NCBI GenBank assembly: GCA_028718945.1
Contig: JAQUKT010000007.1
Coordinates: 1-40,971 of the forward strand
DNA length: 40,971 nucleotides
Reading direction: 5' to 3'
From: Actinomycetota bacterium
GTDB lineage: Bacteria; Actinomycetota; Geothermincolia; Fen-727; JAQUKT01
The notes below the pieces were generated by a model. It saw nothing but the letters and a program-made list of their open reading frames with translations, ran no database searches and was not told the DNA's origin. Positions 8,515 to 19,421 of this stretch are shown in pieces (position 1 is the first letter of the stretch; the number at the start of each line of letters is the position of its first letter). Both the position numbers and the translations under genes were made by a program.

Positions 8515-11500
8515 TCACTCAGAAGTAGTGTCAACATCTTCCTCTATTTTCTCGAGCCCCTCATTATCAATCTCATTAAATATATCCACTGTGCCAATTT
8601 GCTGGCTCACAGAGGCAGTTTCCTCGCCCGTATAAAGCGGCTCCCACTCTTCTCCAACAGGCTTTACCTTTATCTTGCGATATCTTGGCATTCCCGAACC
8701 GGAAGGAATTAATTTCCCGATTATCACGTTCTCCTTGAGCCCTCTCAAATAATCAATCTTGCCTGAAATAGCAGCATCCGTGAGTACTCTTGTAGTTTCC
8801 TGAAATGATGCCGCCGCAAGGAATGACTCAGTGGCAAGGCTTGCTTTCGTGATGCCTAAGAGCACTTCCTTGAACTTGGGGGGCTCGCCGCCCTCCTCAG
8901 AAACCCTTCGTGCCTCCTCTTCGAATTCCATGTAATCAACAAGCTTTCCAGGAAGAAATTCAGAATCGCCCGGGTCGGTAACACTAACTCTTTTGAGCAT
9001 CTGCCGAACAATAATCTCGATGTGCTTGTCGTGAATATCAACTCCCTGGTCCTTGTACACTTTCTGAACTTCGTCAACGAGGTAAAGCTGTACAGCCTCA
9101 CGGTTTCTTATTTCTAAGAGATCCTTCGGGTCCGCAGAACCGTCTGTCAGCAGGTCTCCGGCGGCCACTTTCTGCCCATCTTCAACCAGAAGCTTCAACC
9201 CTGCCGGTATTTGATACTCATAGGTATGTGCAACCATTTTTCCCTCTTCGTTCAGAATCTCCCCTTTGAGTATCACAGTGTTATACTTATCGCCCCTCTT
9301 CACCTGAACTCTCCCGCGGCTCTGAGCAAGAAACGCCTGCCCCTTTGGCTTTCTCGCCTCAAACAGTTCCACAACTCGTGGAAGACCATGAGTTATGTCT
9401 CGTCCAGCACCCATGTATATCCCCCCAAGATGAAACGTTCTCATTGTAAGCTGAGTTCCAGGTTCACCTATGGATTGGGCAGCAATTATTCCCACCGCCT
9501 CACCTATATCGACCTTCTTCCCTGTGGCAAGGTTCCTGCCGTAACAGGAAGCGCATACTCCATACTTCGTCCTGCAGGTAAGAACTGACCTCACGCGAAC
9601 TTCATCAACTCCTGCACGGACAAGTTTCTCTGCCTTTTCCCTTGTTATGTCTTCGTTTGCGTCAAGTATTTTTTCTCCGCGTGCCTTAACCGCTTTGAGG
9701 GTGTTCCTGCCAACCAATGATGGATTTACCTCGCCCTCTACAAGAACTTTGCAAGGAATCCCACCTTCGGTCCCACAGTCTTCCTCCCTTATGACCACAT
9801 CCTGTGCTACGTCAACAAGTCTCCTCGTAAGATATCCTGAATCAGCGGTACGAAGCGCCGTGTCCGCAAGCCCCTTTCTTGCTCCATGAGTGGAGATAAA
9901 ATATTCGAGAACCGAAAGCCCATGCCGGAAATTCGAGGTTATGGGAACACTGATTATTTCTCCCTTCGGGTTTTCCACAAGACCTTTTACCCCGGCAAGC
10001 TGCTTGATCTGCTTTATGTCCCCTCGAGCTCCAGAGAGTGCCATCATATAGATTGGATTCAAGTCATCGAAGTTCTCTTCCATCTTCTCAGAAATCAAAT
10101 CGGTTGCCCCATGCCAGATATCAACAGTTCTCTCATGTCGCTCACTATCAGTATAGAAGCCCTCTCTATAGCGCTTCTCCACAGAATCAACTTCCTTGCT
10201 TGCTTTCTCGATTATCTCATCTTTTTCAGGAGGAACCTCTATGTCGTCAATCCCTATCGTCAAGCCAGCAACTGTCGCATAATGGAACCCGACCTCCTTT
10301 ATGCGATCAAGAGTGGCTGCAATCTCGCCTGAATCATACTTCTCTGTAATCCTTTCAACTATTTCAGAAAGTTCTTTCTTTCCTATCACCCTGTTCTGGT
10401 ATGGGAAATCACCAGGGAGCGACTCATTTATGATTATTCTCCCAACTGAAGTCTCGATAATTTCCCCATTCATCCTCACCTTTACCCGTGCCTGCAGGTC
10501 CACCATTCCAAAATCGTTTGCAAGCAGAGCTTCCTCGGAATTCGCGAAAAGTTTCCCTTCTCCCTTTTTCCCGTCGCAGACATAGGAAAGAAAATACCAT
10601 CCAAGGACCACATCCTGCGTTGGCGTAACAATTGGCTTCCCATTTGCCGGAGACAGTATATTGTGAGATGAAAGCATTAGTATTCGAGCCTCTGCCTGAG
10701 CTTCAAGAGAAAGCGGAAGGTGAACTGCCATCTGGTCACCATCGAAGTCAGCATTAAAAGCAGTGCAAACAAGTGGATGTATTCTTATTGCCTTCCCCTC
10801 GACCAGTTGTGGCTCAAAAGCCTGAATTCCAAGGCGGTGAAGGGTAGGTGCCCTATTGAGAAGAACAGGATGTTCCGCGATTACCTTCTCCAAGACATCC
10901 CAGACAACTGGGACCATCCTGTCTATGATACGCTTTGCCCCCTTGATGTTATTCGCAAAACCAAGGTCCACAAGCCGCTTCATAACAAAAGGTTTGAAAA
11001 GTTCGAGTGCCATTTGTTTTGGAAGTCCACACTGGTGAAGTTTTAGCTCGGGTCCCACCACAATTACCGAACGTCCTGAATAATCAACCCTTTTGCCCAG
11101 TAGATTCTGGCGGAACCTTCCCTGCTTTCCTTTGAGCATGTCGGACAGAGACTTCAAGGGTCTGTTTCCTGGACCTGTAACAGGTCTTCCTCTTCTTCCG
11201 TTGTCAAACAGAGCGTCAACCGCCTCCTGAAGCATCCTTTTCTCATTGTTTACAATTATCTCGGGGGCTCCGAGGTCAAGAAGCCTCTTTAAGCGATTGT
11301 TTCTGTTGATAACTCTTCGGTAAAGATCATTCAAATCTGAAGTGGCAAATCTCCCGCCATCGAGTTGAACCATCGGGCGAAGATCAGGAGGGATGACAGG
11401 AATTACATCCATAATCATAGACTCGGGCTTGTTACCAGTCTTCAAAAAGGCGCTGACTACTTTCAACCTTTTGGTTGCCTTGCTTCTCTTCTGACCTTTG

Positions 11501-12513
11501 GATGTCCTTATGACCTCTCGAAGTTCGCGTGCTTCTTTCTTTATGTCAAAGTTACGAAGCAGTTCACCAATTGTCTCCGCTCCCATACCGCCACTGAAGT
11601 ATTCCCCGTACCTTTTCCTCAAGTCGCGGAATTTCTGCTCCTCATCGATGAGCTGCTTGACCTCTAATTTCTTGAATTCGTCAAAGAGGCTCCTGAGATA
11701 TTCGGAGTGTGCCTCAAAGGAGGCACGAAGCTCCTCTCTTTTCTTCTCGAGTTCCCTCTGGAACTTACTTATCTTCTTCTCAAACGAAGGATTCTCGCGT
11801 TTGATTCTTGCCTGGCACTGCTTTTCAGCTTGGGCTATGCGCTCTTCCTTGTTTTTGGGATTTTCAGAAGCTTTCTTCTTCGGCTCTCTCTTGATGGCAT
11901 TTATGATTCTCTCTGTCTCCTCCTCGATCTCCTTTATCCTGTTCTTGAGCGCTTTCTTCTCCTCTGTTTCTTTTGTCTTATATGCTTTCTCTAACCCCCG
12001 CAACTCCTCTTCCAGTTCACCATGATGTTTGCTTATCTCCTCATTGAGTCTTTCTTCAAGTTTGGGAAGGTCTGCCTTGCGCTTTTCTTTTTTCACGTCA
12101 GTGATTATGTATGAAGCGAAGTAGAGCACTCTTTCAAGATTTTTCGAAGATATGTCAAGAAGATATCCCATTCTGGACGGCACCCCCTTGACAAACCAGA
12201 TATGCGCAACCGAAGCGGCAAGCTCGATATGGCCCATACGTTCTCTTCTCACCTTCGATCTTGTAACTTCAACTCCGCATCGCTCGCAAATCATCCCCTT
12301 AAACCTTATGCGCTTCTTGTACTTTCCGCACGCGCATTCCCAGTCATGGCTGGGCCCAAATATTTTCTCGCAGAAAAGGCCCTCCTTCTCCGGTTTCAAA
12401 GTGCGGTAGTTTATCGTCTCAGGCTTCTTCACCTCTCCTTTCGACCACGTTCTTATCTGCTCCGCCGAAGCAAGCCCGATTTTGACCGCCGAGAACTCAT
12501 TGACATCCAACAA
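8515..12513 (-). CDS. rpoC: DNA-directed RNA polymerase subunit beta'
   Basis: Largest catalytic subunit of RNA polymerase, 1332 residues. The N-terminal zinc site uses C60, C62, C76 and C79; the active-site Mg2+ loop NADFDGDQM is at 587-595 with its three aspartates. A second zinc site lies in the later region with [11 protein letters not shown]. Residues about 145-300 are a long charged helical insert ([20 protein letters not shown] and following), as in actinobacterial beta' subunits, which have similar total length. The start is TTG at 12513 with GGGGGG upstream (a TTG also follows directly). It lies 11 nt after rpoB. Confidence 0.98.
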   Translation of the reverse strand: MLDVNEFSAVKIGLASAEQIRTWSKGEVKKPETINYRTLKPEKEGLFCEKIFGPSHDWECACGKYKKRIRFKGMICERCGVEVTRSKVRRERMGHIELAASVAHIWFVKGVPSRMGYLLDISSKNLERVLYFASYIITDVKKEKRKADLPKLEERLNEEISKHHGELEEELRGLEKAYKTKETEEKKALKNRIKEIEEETERIINAIKREPKKKASENPKNKEERIAQAEKQCQARIKRENPSFEKKISKFQRELEKKREELRASFEAHSEYLRSLFDEFKKLEVKQLIDEEQKFRDLRKRYGEYFSGGMGAETIGELLRNFDIKKEARELREVIRTSKGQKRSKATKRLKVVSAFLKTGNKPESMIMDVIPVIPPDLRPMVQLDGGRFATSDLNDLYRRVINRNNRLKRLLDLGAPEIIVNNEKRMLQEAVDALFDNGRRGRPVTGPGNRPLKSLSDMLKGKQGRFRQNLLGKRVDYSGRSVIVVGPELKLHQCGLPKQMALELFKPFVMKRLVDLGFANNIKGAKRIIDRMVPVVWDVLEKVIAEHPVLLNRAPTLHRLGIQAFEPQLVEGKAIRIHPLVCTAFNADFDGDQMAVHLPLSLEAQAEARILMLSSHNILSPANGKPIVTPTQDVVLGWYFLSYVCDGKKGEGKLFANSEEALLANDFGMVDLQARVKVRMNGEIIETSVGRIIINESLPGDFPYQNRVIGKKELSEIVERITEKYDSGEIAATLDRIKEVGFHYATVAGLTIGIDDIEVPPEKDEIIEKASKEVDSVEKRYREGFYTDSERHERTVDIWHGATDLISEKMEENFDDLNPIYMMALSGARGDIKQIKQLAGVKGLVENPKGEIISVPITSNFRHGLSVLEYFISTHGARKGLADTALRTADSGYLTRRLVDVAQDVVIREEDCGTEGGIPCKVLVEGEVNPSLVGRNTLKAVKARGEKILDANEDITREKAEKLVRAGVDEVRVRSVLTCRTKYGVCASCYGRNLATGKKVDIGEAVGIIAAQSIGEPGTQLTMRTFHLGGIYMGAGRDITHGLPRVVELFEARKPKGQAFLAQSRGRVQVKRGDKYNTVILKGEILNEEGKMVAHTYEYQIPAGLKLLVEDGQKVAAGDLLTDGSADPKDLLEIRNREAVQLYLVDEVQKVYKDQGVDIHDKHIEIIVRQMLKRVSVTDPGDSEFLPGKLVDYMEFEEEARRVSEEGGEPPKFKEVLLGITKASLATESFLAAASFQETTRVLTDAAISGKIDYLRGLKENVIIGKLIPSGSGMPRYRKIKVKPVGEEWEPLYTGEETASVSQQIGTVDIFNEIDNEGLEKIEEDVDTTSE

Positions 12514-12524
12514 ATAAATCCCCC

Positions 12525-15500
12525 CTATACAAGACTATCAAGGTCTGCGCTCTCATCTTCATCTGTGCCAGGGAAAGGCTGTATCGTCCTCAAATCCAGA
12601 CCCAATTCCTCCGCCGTGCGATAGGTATCTTCATCAGTTTCAAGTATCTCAACAGGTTCCCCCTCTTCACTGACAACCTGAACATCGAGCCCGAGTGACT
12701 GCATCTCTTTCACAAGAACCTTGAATGACTCAGGTATACCAGGCTCCGGTATGTTTTCGCCTTTTACTATCGCCTCATAAACTTTGACTCTTCCAACTAC
12801 ATCATCGCTTTTCACGGTCAGGAGCTCCTGGAGAGCATGAGCGGCGCCGTATGCCTCTAAAGCCCAGACCTCCATCTCTCCGAACCTCTGACCACCAAAT
12901 TGAGCCTTTCCTCCAAGTGGCTGTTGGGTGACAAGAGAGTATGGACCGGTAGACCTTGCGTGGATTTTATCGTCAACAAGGTGTATCAGTTTCATCGTAT
13001 ATACATAGCCAACAGTCACCTCTTGCCCAAACGGCTCCCCGGTCCGTCCGTCATAAACCTTCGTCTTACCATTTGAAGGAAGACCAGCTTTTTGAAGCCA
13101 GGACATTGTCTCGTCCTCTGTCGCTCCATCAAAAACGGGAGATTCGACATATACTGGTGATTCACCATCTACTCCCTCATGGGCAGCCCACCCCAAGTGA
13201 GCTTCGAGTATCTGACCAATATTCATTCGCGAAGGGACTCCAAGAGGGTTTAGAATGATATCCACCGGTGTCCCGTCCTCGAGGAATGGCATGTCCTCAA
13301 CTGGGAGCACCTTTGCAATAACACCTTTGTTCCCGTGTCTGCCACCAAGCTTGTCTCCCTCGCGAATCTTCCTTCGTTCAGCGACATGAACCCGTACAAG
13401 CCTGTTGACTCCAGGGGAAAGCTCGTCTCCTTTATCACGCGAAAAAACATTCACCCCTATTACCTTGCCCGATTCACCATGGGGAACTTTCAAAGAGGTA
13501 TCGCGAACCTCTCGAGCTTTCTCTCCAAATATTGCCCTCAGAAGTTTTTCTTCGGCGGTGAGTTCTGTTTCCCCCTTAGGGGTAACCTTCCCGACAAGGA
13601 CATCTCCTGCCTTGACCTTTGCGCCAATCCTGATTATTCCTTCTTCATCGAGGTCCTTCAGTACCTCTTCTTGAACATTTGGAATATCGGCGGTAATCTC
13701 TTCATCCCCAAGTTTGGTGCTCCTCGCCTCAACTTCGTGCTCATCTATATGAATCGAAGTGAGAACATCATCACGAACAAGGCGCTCAGAAACCACAATG
13801 GCATCTTCGAAGTTGTACCCTTCCCAGGGCATGAAAGCCACAAGGAGATTCTTACCCAAAGACAGCTCTCCCTGATCTGTTGAAGCACCATCCGCTATTA
13901 CCTGACCTTTCCGAACCTTTTCTCCTTCTTCCACAACCGGTCTCTGGTTTACGCAGGTCCCTTGATTCGAACGCCCAAACTTGATGAGTCTGTAAACTTC
14001 TGTTTCGCCAGAGTTGCCCTTTATCTCAATGGTTGAGGCATCGACATAAGTTACTACCCCGGAAGACTTTGATGTAACCACGTCGCCAGTATCCTTTGCA
14101 GCCCGGTATTCCATTCCGGTAGCAATTAATGGCGCTTCAGGCTCGATCAGCGGAACAGCCTGTCTCTGCATGTTGGCTCCCATCAGCGCCCTGTTTGCGT
14201 CATCGTTCTCGAGAAAAGGTATCAGAGCGGTAGCTATACTCACAGTTTGTCTGGGGGAAACGTCCATTAGGTCCACTTGCTTTGCCCCGACTGTTGCAAC
14301 CTCCTCACCGAGTTTTGGAGCGCGACACAGTACCCTTTCCTCCTTTATTTTCCCCTTTGGAGTCAGAGGAGTGTTGGCCTGCGCAATTATGTAGTTGTCC
14401 TCCTCGTCTGCAGTAAGATAAACAATTTCATCAGTAACTATCCCGTTCTTGACCTTCCTGTAAGGAGTTGTCAGGAAGCCGAGATCATTTAGTTTCGCAT
14501 ACGTTGAAAGATTCCCAATAAGACCAATGTTGGGGCCCTCGGGTGTCTCTATGGGGCACATCCTCCCGTAGTGAGAGGGGTGAACATCACGCACCTCGAA
14601 TCCTGCCCTTTCTCTCGAAAGACCCCCTGGGCCAAGCGCTGATAGCCTTCTCTTGTGAGTCAAACCTGACAGAGGATTCGTCTGATCCATAAACTGCGAC
14701 AATTGGCTCGACCCAAAGAATTCCTTGATTGCCGCAACCACAGGTCTTATGTTGATGAGAATCTGAGGCGTGATCGCTTCCATTTCCTGCGTTGTCATTC
14801 TTTCGCGGACGACTCTTTCCATCCGGGAAAGACCAATTCTTACCTGATTCTGCACCAGTTCGCCAACAGTTCTGATTCTTCTATTTCCAAAATGGTCTAT
14901 GTCGTCGATTCTCGGACACCTGCTTCCACATTTGAGACAAAATGCCTGGCTTGACTCCACTTCCTCGCCGCAGCCAAGGCACTTCCCCTCGTTGAGGTTC
15001 ACGATGTACCTTATTGCCTCAATTATGTCTTTTTCGGTAAGAACGGTTACTTTCAGCGGGATGTCGAGACCAAGTTTAGTATTCAGCTTATAGCGACCAA
15101 CCCTGGCAAGGTCATACCTTCGGCTATTAAAGAAGAGATTGTCGAGAAGAGCCCGAGCACTTTCAGGCGTTGGATGCTCTCCCTGGCGGAGCTTCCTGAA
15201 TATGTCAATCAGTGCTTCCTCTTTCGTGGAAGTGTGATCGCGCTCAAGAGTTGCCTCGATGCAGGCAGCGCCATTGAACAATTCGAGAATCTTCTGATCC
15301 TCTTCATATCCTAATGCCCTCAGAAGAACAGTGACGGGTTGCTTCCTCTTCCGGTCAATACGAACTCCAAGAGTATCTTTTTTGTCAAGTTCCAGCTCGA
15401 GCCACGCGCCGCGAAGAGGTATTATCTTCCCAGCAAAAATTTCACGGTCAGTTTCCTTATCAGTTTCCACATCGAAATAAGCCCCCGGAGAACGGACCAG

Positions 15501-15902
15501 CTGGCTTACAACAACTCTTTCCGTGCCGTTGAAGATAAATGTCCCTTTCTCGGTCATCATTGGGAAATCTCCCATGAAGACCGACTGTTCTTTTATTTCC
15601 CCTGTTTCTCGGTTTATGAGCCGCACCTCAACGAAGAGAGGAGCAGAATAGGTCATGTCCTTCTTCTTGCACTCCTCATCGGAAAATTTCGGATCCCCGA
15701 AGTAATGCTTGCCGAATTCAACCGCCATTGTCTGGGTAAAATCCTCAATTGGCGAAATGTCTCTGAAAACCTCACCAAGACCTTCTGTTTTGAACCAATC
15801 GTATGAATCACGCTGAATCCCAATCAAATCGGGAACTGGAAGGACCTCCGGAATCTTGGCGAAAGAAAACCTTTTCCTTTTTCCATGAAGCGCTATTGGC
15901 AA
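12525..15902 (-). CDS. rpoB: DNA-directed RNA polymerase subunit beta, with inserted zinc-ribbon-like motif
   Basis: Second catalytic subunit, 1125 residues. The rifampicin-binding region (398-430) has D406, H416 and S421, matching the sensitive-type residues of E. coli D516, H526 and S531. Other conserved blocks include [14 protein letters not shown] (449-462) and the C-terminal [20 protein letters not shown]. Unusual feature: residues 308-329 contain CLGC and CLKCGSRC between the usual helix ending NLNEG and the segment DIDHFGNRR. The start is TTG at 15902 with GGGGGG upstream. A promoter at 15986-16014 precedes it, so rpoBC can be transcribed separately from rplJL. Confidence 0.98.
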   Translation of the reverse strand: MPIALHGKRKRFSFAKIPEVLPVPDLIGIQRDSYDWFKTEGLGEVFRDISPIEDFTQTMAVEFGKHYFGDPKFSDEECKKKDMTYSAPLFVEVRLINRETGEIKEQSVFMGDFPMMTEKGTFIFNGTERVVVSQLVRSPGAYFDVETDKETDREIFAGKIIPLRGAWLELELDKKDTLGVRIDRKRKQPVTVLLRALGYEEDQKILELFNGAACIEATLERDHTSTKEEALIDIFRKLRQGEHPTPESARALLDNLFFNSRRYDLARVGRYKLNTKLGLDIPLKVTVLTEKDIIEAIRYIVNLNEGKCLGCGEEVESSQAFCLKCGSRCPRIDDIDHFGNRRIRTVGELVQNQVRIGLSRMERVVRERMTTQEMEAITPQILINIRPVVAAIKEFFGSSQLSQFMDQTNPLSGLTHKRRLSALGPGGLSRERAGFEVRDVHPSHYGRMCPIETPEGPNIGLIGNLSTYAKLNDLGFLTTPYRKVKNGIVTDEIVYLTADEEDNYIIAQANTPLTPKGKIKEERVLCRAPKLGEEVATVGAKQVDLMDVSPRQTVSIATALIPFLENDDANRALMGANMQRQAVPLIEPEAPLIATGMEYRAAKDTGDVVTSKSSGVVTYVDASTIEIKGNSGETEVYRLIKFGRSNQGTCVNQRPVVEEGEKVRKGQVIADGASTDQGELSLGKNLLVAFMPWEGYNFEDAIVVSERLVRDDVLTSIHIDEHEVEARSTKLGDEEITADIPNVQEEVLKDLDEEGIIRIGAKVKAGDVLVGKVTPKGETELTAEEKLLRAIFGEKAREVRDTSLKVPHGESGKVIGVNVFSRDKGDELSPGVNRLVRVHVAERRKIREGDKLGGRHGNKGVIAKVLPVEDMPFLEDGTPVDIILNPLGVPSRMNIGQILEAHLGWAAHEGVDGESPVYVESPVFDGATEDETMSWLQKAGLPSNGKTKVYDGRTGEPFGQEVTVGYVYTMKLIHLVDDKIHARSTGPYSLVTQQPLGGKAQFGGQRFGEMEVWALEAYGAAHALQELLTVKSDDVVGRVKVYEAIVKGENIPEPGIPESFKVLVKEMQSLGLDVQVVSEEGEPVEILETDEDTYRTAEELGLDLRTIQPFPGTDEDESADLDSLV

Positions 15903-15985
15903 AGATAACCCCCCCTTGGCTCGTGAAATCGGTTAAAAAGAATAAACACAACGAGAAAAAATGACCTTATTCAAAGCAAACCTTA

Positions 15986-16014
15986 ATTTTATTTAATTTG
16001 AATTGTGAAGTCAA
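15986..16014 (-). promoter_or_regulatory. Promoter for rpoBC
   Basis: TTGACT (16009-16014) and TAAAAT (15986-15991) on the minus strand are separated by exactly 17 nt, a near-consensus sigma-70 promoter in an AT-rich stretch. Transcription would begin near 15979, leaving a leader of roughly 77 nt before the rpoB start. It lies in the 170-nt gap between rplL and rpoB. Confidence 0.8.
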
Positions 16015-16072
16015 TAGAATATTTGTGAAAAATAAACCTTTTACTCTCTCTTCCCTTAAACGCTATCCACCG

Positions 16073-16465
16073 TCACTTGATTTCTACCGTTGCTCCTGCT
16101 TCTTCGAGCTGCTTCTTCATCTTCTCAGCCTCTTCTTTTGTTATTCCTTCCTTGACAGGATTTGGAGCTTCCTCGACAAGTGCCTTTGCTTCCTTCAAAC
16201 CTAAGTTTGTAATTGCCCTTATTTCTTTTATCACGGGGATTTTCTTGTCCCCAGTAGAAACCAGTATCACGTCGTACTGAGTCTTTTCTTCTCCCGCTAC
16301 CTTTTCGTCCTCCGCGGTCTCAACCGGAACCGCTGATTGTACAGCAGGGGCTGCAGCAGAAACACCAAATTCTTCCTCCGCAAGCTTCACGAACTCGGAA
16401 AGTTCGAGTACCGTCCAAGACTTCATAACCTCAAGGACATCTTTCGGCTCAAGTTTCGATTCCAT
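16073..16465 (-). CDS. rplL: 50S ribosomal protein L7/L12
   Basis: Stalk protein that recruits translation GTPases, present in several copies on L10. The 130 residues show the N-terminal dimerization domain (residues 1-35, ending [16 protein letters not shown]), an Ala/Pro/Val-rich hinge, and the C-terminal domain with [24 protein letters not shown], which binds elongation factors. ATG 16465 is preceded by AGAGGTGA. It follows rplJ by about 39 nt. Confidence 0.97.
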   Translation of the reverse strand: MESKLEPKDVLEVMKSWTVLELSEFVKLAEEEFGVSAAAPAVQSAVPVETAEDEKVAGEEKTQYDVILVSTGDKKIPVIKEIRAITNLGLKEAKALVEEAPNPVKEGITKEEAEKMKKQLEEAGATVEIK

Positions 16466-16504
16466 CCATATCACCTCTCACCTTATCTCTTTCACGGCGT
16501 ACCG

Positions 16505-17092
16505 TTAATCGCCTGGCTCCTCCAATTGAGAAGTCTCCTCTTCATTTGTTTCCTTTTCAGAACTGTTTTCAGTAATACTCCCCTTGCTTTCAATTACTCC
16601 GTTCAAGACAGAAAGCATTCTTTTCAATGGCGCTGATGAAACAAAGACCATGCCAAATAGTGGAGAGCGGATAGCCCCAACCGCTTGAGAAACCAGCGTT
16701 TCCCTCGGTGGAATCAAGGCAAGGCTTTCAATCTGAGCGGCGCTCAACACGTTGCCCCTGAAAAGACCGCCCCGGAAAAAGAGCCCTTTGCGCTCTCTCA
16801 TGAAATTCCTGGTAACCCTTGCAACTTCCTGAGCACGGTCCCCTGAAAATATCACTGCTATGGGCCCCTCTAAGAATGGCAGGATCTCCTCCCTTCCTAA
16901 ATCCTTAAGGGCGATCCTTGTAAGAGTCTTCTTGAGTACCCTCATCCTTGCGCCATGGTCATCGAGTATCCTACGAAGCTCGCTTGATTCCGATACCCCG
17001 AGACCTGTGAAATTTATGAAAAAAAGAGAGTCCTCTCCCTCGAACATTTTTTTGAGGAGTTTCACTTTCTCTTCTTTTTCCTTGCTTGGCAA
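16505..17092 (-). CDS. rplJ: 50S ribosomal protein L10
   Basis: Stalk base protein that anchors L7/L12 dimers and, with them, regulates its own operon. The 195 residues include FINFTGLGVSESSELRR and VLKKTLTRIAL in the rRNA-binding domain. Family length is 165-180; the C-terminal tail here is extended by about 25 acidic residues (SSEKETNEEETSQLEEPGD). The start is TTG at 17092, with GGAGG seven to eight bases upstream. A leader with features of the L10-binding RNA precedes it. Confidence 0.96.
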   Translation of the reverse strand: MPSKEKEEKVKLLKKMFEGEDSLFFINFTGLGVSESSELRRILDDHGARMRVLKKTLTRIALKDLGREEILPFLEGPIAVIFSGDRAQEVARVTRNFMRERKGLFFRGGLFRGNVLSAAQIESLALIPPRETLVSQAVGAIRSPLFGMVFVSSAPLKRMLSVLNGVIESKGSITENSSEKETNEEETSQLEEPGD

Positions 17093-17099
17093 AAGTTCC

Positions 17100-17205
17100 T
17101 CCTAAAACATTTGGCCCCAGACGAGGCCAAATAAACAAAAGCCTCGGCAGGGCTATTGAGCCATAAGGCACCTGCTGTCTCGGGCAAAAATATTTTTCTT
17201 TTGTC
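17100..17205 (-). ncRNA. Ribosomal protein L10 leader (cis-regulatory RNA)
   Basis: The untranslated stretch between the rplJ promoter and gene contains, in order on the minus strand, GAGACAGCAGGTGCC, a small GGC-TCAATA-GCC hairpin, and CCTGCCGAGGC. The arms GCAGG and CCTGC pair around the small hairpin. This arrangement resembles the L10 leader family that binds L10-(L12)4 and represses rplJL. Recognition is by eye from the motif pattern and position between rplA and rplJ; a covariance-model search has not been run. Confidence 0.8.
17109..17132 (-). terminator. Attenuator hairpin in the L10 leader
   Basis: ATTTGGCC (17125-17132) and GGCCAAAT (17109-17116) form an eight-base perfect stem on the minus strand, followed by GTTTT, a terminator-like structure 17 nt before the rplJ start. 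GCCTCG at 17122-17127, within and next to its 5' arm, can instead pair with CGAGGC at 17141-17146, part of the L10-binding stem. The two states exclude each other, as expected for L10-controlled transcription attenuation of the type described in Bacillus subtilis. Confidence 0.65.
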
Positions 17206-17210
17206 TCAAC

Positions 17211-17239
17211 AACATAACAGAAAATTGACTTCCTGTCAA
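17211..17239 (-). promoter_or_regulatory. Promoter for rplJL
   Basis: TTGACA (17234-17239) is a perfect -35 element and TATGTT (17211-17216) a good -10 element, 17 nt apart. The -35 box lies just past the rplA stop codon. The transcript would start near 17204 and carry the whole L10 leader. Confidence 0.85.
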
Positions 17240-17252
17240 AATGTAGAAATGA

Positions 17253-17969
17253 TCAGGCAGCATCCTTGGGAGTGACATCCCGCGTCACAGAGGTATCAAC
17301 CGGCACACTGGGCCCCATTGAACTCGAAAAATTGATGCTCTTCAAATAACGACCCTTAGATGAGGCCGGCTTGGCCTTGATTACTTCCTCGAGAACCGCT
17401 TGATAATTCTCAAGGATATGCTCAACAGGAAAAGACGTCTTCCCGAGGACAAGGTGGAGGTTCCCCTGCTTATCAACCCTATATGAAACTTTGCCCCTTT
17501 TTGCGTCCTTTACCGCCTTTTCTACATCGAAGGTAACAGTGCCATTCTTCGGGTTTGGCATGAGTCCCCGCGGGCCGAGTATCTTTCCAAGTTTGCCCAC
17601 AACGCTCATCATATCCGGTGTTGCTATCGCGACATCAAAGTCGGTCCAACCCTCCCGGACCTTTTCGGCGAGTTCTTCACTACCCACATAGTCAGCGCCC
17701 GCTTTCTCAGCTTCAATAGCCTTCTCTCCTGTAGCAAAGACAACTACCCTAACTTCTTTGCCGGTTCCATTAGGCAGGACAACCGCTCCACGAACCATCT
17801 GGTCCGCATGTCTCGGATCAACTCCGAGCCTGAATGCTACTTCAAATGTCTCATTGAATTTTGTATCAGCGAGCTCCTTGATGAGCAATGCTGCCTCATA
17901 GGGGTGGTAAAGTTTTCCCTTCTCTATCTTTTCAACTTTTTCTCTATACCTTCTGCTTCTCGCCTTCAA
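17253..17969 (-). CDS. rplA: 50S ribosomal protein L1
   Basis: L1 forms the mobile stalk that releases deacylated tRNA from the E site, and represses its own mRNA in many bacteria. Conserved blocks: [41 protein letters not shown], and [18 protein letters not shown] near residues 130-147. I chose TTG at 17969, giving [10 protein letters not shown] and 238 residues, because AGGAGAGG lies at good spacing upstream; TTG at 17975 or 17987 are alternatives. It sits about 33 nt after rplK. Confidence 0.96.
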   Translation of the reverse strand: MKARSRRYREKVEKIEKGKLYHPYEAALLIKELADTKFNETFEVAFRLGVDPRHADQMVRGAVVLPNGTGKEVRVVVFATGEKAIEAEKAGADYVGSEELAEKVREGWTDFDVAIATPDMMSVVGKLGKILGPRGLMPNPKNGTVTFDVEKAVKDAKRGKVSYRVDKQGNLHLVLGKTSFPVEHILENYQAVLEEVIKAKPASSKGRYLKSINFSSSMGPSVPVDTSVTRDVTPKDAA

Positions 17970-18002
17970 ACTCAAACCTCTCCTCAAATTAACTTTGTTA
18001 CC

Positions 18003-18431
18003 CTATTCTCCTACAACTTCCAACCCCATGCTCACAGCTGTTCCCTCAATGATTCGCTCCGCGGCATCAAGGTCTCTCGCGTTGAGGTCCGGAAGTTTGA
18101 CCCTTGCTATCTCGCGTATCTTCTCCTTCGTGATCCTTCCTACCGGTTGTCTGTTCGGCTCGGGGCTGCCTTTCTCAATTCCAGCGGCCTCCATGAGCAA
18201 GCGCGACGCCGGAGGAGTTTTAATCTCGAACGTAAAGGAGTGGTCCTCATAAACTGTAATCTTGACCGGCACTATCTGCCCAAGCTGGCTTACTGTCGCC
18301 GCATTGTAAGCCTTGCAAAACTCCATTATATTAACCCCGTGCTGCCCGAGAGCGGGCCCAACGGGAGGCGCAGGATTAGCCTGACCGGCAGGTATTTGAA
18401 GCTTGATGACCGTCAATACCTTTTTTGCCAT
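18003..18431 (-). CDS. rplK: 50S ribosomal protein L11
   Basis: L11 forms the GTPase-associated centre with 23S rRNA and is needed for RelA activation and thiostrepton binding. The 142-residue length is exact for the family. The N-terminal signature [20 protein letters not shown] is at 10-29, with the conserved proline-rich linker. ATG 18431 has GAGGTG upstream, 14 nt after nusG. Confidence 0.98.
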   Translation of the reverse strand: MAKKVLTVIKLQIPAGQANPAPPVGPALGQHGVNIMEFCKAYNAATVSQLGQIVPVKITVYEDHSFTFEIKTPPASRLLMEAAGIEKGSPEPNRQPVGRITKEKIREIARVKLPDLNARDLDAAERIIEGTAVSMGLEVVGE

Positions 18432-18445
18432 TCATAACACCTCAC

Positions 18446-18982
18446 CTAAATTTTGACAACCTGCTCGAATGAAAGTTCAATAGGCGTTTCCCTCCCGAAT
18501 ATCGAAACAAGAACTTTGAGTTTGCTCTGGTCGAGACTGACCTCGCTTACTATCCCGGTGAATTCAGCAAAAGGACCTTCCACCACTTTGACTCCATCGC
18601 CCTCGGAGAATTCAGCAGAAATCTTTGGTTTCTCAGCTTCCTGCCTTGCAAGAATCCTTTCAACTTCCTCATCAGAAATTGGGATTGGCTTCGCCTGCGA
18701 GCCCACAAATCCAGTGACACCCGGAGTATTCCTGACAACATACCAAGAATCGTCATCGAGGACCATGCGCACGAGAAGATAGCCAGGCAAAAGCTTTTTC
18801 TGTGTAAGTTGTTTCTTTCTTGACTTGTACTCAATAACATCCTCAACAGGCGCAATTACCTCGAATATTTTTTCTTCCATGCGCGTGGACTCTATGCGAT
18901 GCATGAGGTTGTCCTTCACCTTGTTTTCGTAACCCGAGTATGTATGTATTACATACCACTTCTTGTCTCTATTCGTTACCAT
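18446..18982 (-). CDS. nusG: Transcription termination/antitermination protein NusG
   Basis: RNA polymerase-associated elongation factor that also links transcription to Rho and to the ribosome through S10. The 178 residues show the NGN domain (KKWYVIHTYSGYENKVKDNL at 7-26; LLPGYLLVRM; NTPGVTGFVG) and a C-terminal KOW domain (EGDGVKVVEGPFAEFTGIV). There is no long acidic N-terminal extension of the kind seen in Streptomyces. ATG 18982 follows GAGGTTGAGG; a GTG at 18994 overlapping the secE stop is the alternative. Confidence 0.97.
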   Translation of the reverse strand: MVTNRDKKWYVIHTYSGYENKVKDNLMHRIESTRMEEKIFEVIAPVEDVIEYKSRKKQLTQKKLLPGYLLVRMVLDDDSWYVVRNTPGVTGFVGSQAKPIPISDEEVERILARQEAEKPKISAEFSEGDGVKVVEGPFAEFTGIVSEVSLDQSKLKVLVSIFGRETPIELSFEQVVKI

Positions 18983-18990
18983 CCTCAACC

Positions 18991-19302
18991 TCACACAATC
19001 AGCTGTAATATCTTCGTCAGGGCGAGATCAATCAAAAGAATGAAGGCAGACACAATGGACACCGTAATAATCACCACAACTGTGTAATTGACTACTTCGG
19101 ACCTGCTTGGCCAGATGACCTTCTTCATCTCGACCCGCACATCCTTGAAAAACTGAGAAACCCTTTTCGCGAGACCGATTTTTTCAGCCTTTTTCTCTAC
19201 TTTCTTTCTTTCTATTGCCCTTTTTCGCTGAGCAATCTTCTGCTGCTGCGACGAAGGTTTTAGTGCCTTTTCCTGCGCTCTTCTCAGCTCTCTGCTGACC
19301 AT
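18991..19302 (-). CDS. secE: Preprotein translocase subunit SecE
   Basis: Clamp subunit of the SecYEG channel in the cytoplasmic membrane. The 103 residues have a basic, helical N-terminal extension (1-45), the conserved amphipathic segment VSQFFKDVRVEMKKVIWPSRSE around 48-69, and one membrane span (72-92). The minimal bacterial form is about 60 residues; such N-terminal extensions are common in Actinomycetota. The gene precedes nusG, with a few bases between stop and start, the near-universal arrangement. Confidence 0.96.
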   Translation of the reverse strand: MVSRELRRAQEKALKPSSQQQKIAQRKRAIERKKVEKKAEKIGLAKRVSQFFKDVRVEMKKVIWPSRSEVVNYTVVVIITVSIVSAFILLIDLALTKILQLIV

Positions 19303-19338
19303 ACCAAAAAATCCCTTCTATTTGAATCTGATATCCAA

Positions 19339-19411
19339 CAGGCCCGGAGGGACTCGAACCCCCTGCCTCCGGTTTTGGAGACCGGCGCTCTACCGGTTGA
19401 GCTACGGGCCT
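19339..19411 (-). tRNA. trnW: tRNA-Trp (anticodon CCA)
   Basis: A full cloverleaf can be folded: acceptor AGGCCCG with CGGGCCT, anticodon stem CCGGT/ACCGG with loop CTCCAAA (anticodon CCA), and T arm GGGGG-TTCGAGT-CCCTC (mostly paired). The discriminator base is G and the 3' CCA is not encoded. It sits between rpmG and secE, the common position in many bacteria. Confidence 0.95.
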
Positions 19412-19421
19412 TCTACCACTC

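Noticed and set aside
11498-12025. Ser/Phe-rich plus-strand frame of 175 residues
   Set aside because: Antisense of the Glu/Lys-rich coiled-coil insert of rpoC, which by itself produces Ser/Phe/Leu-rich open frames.
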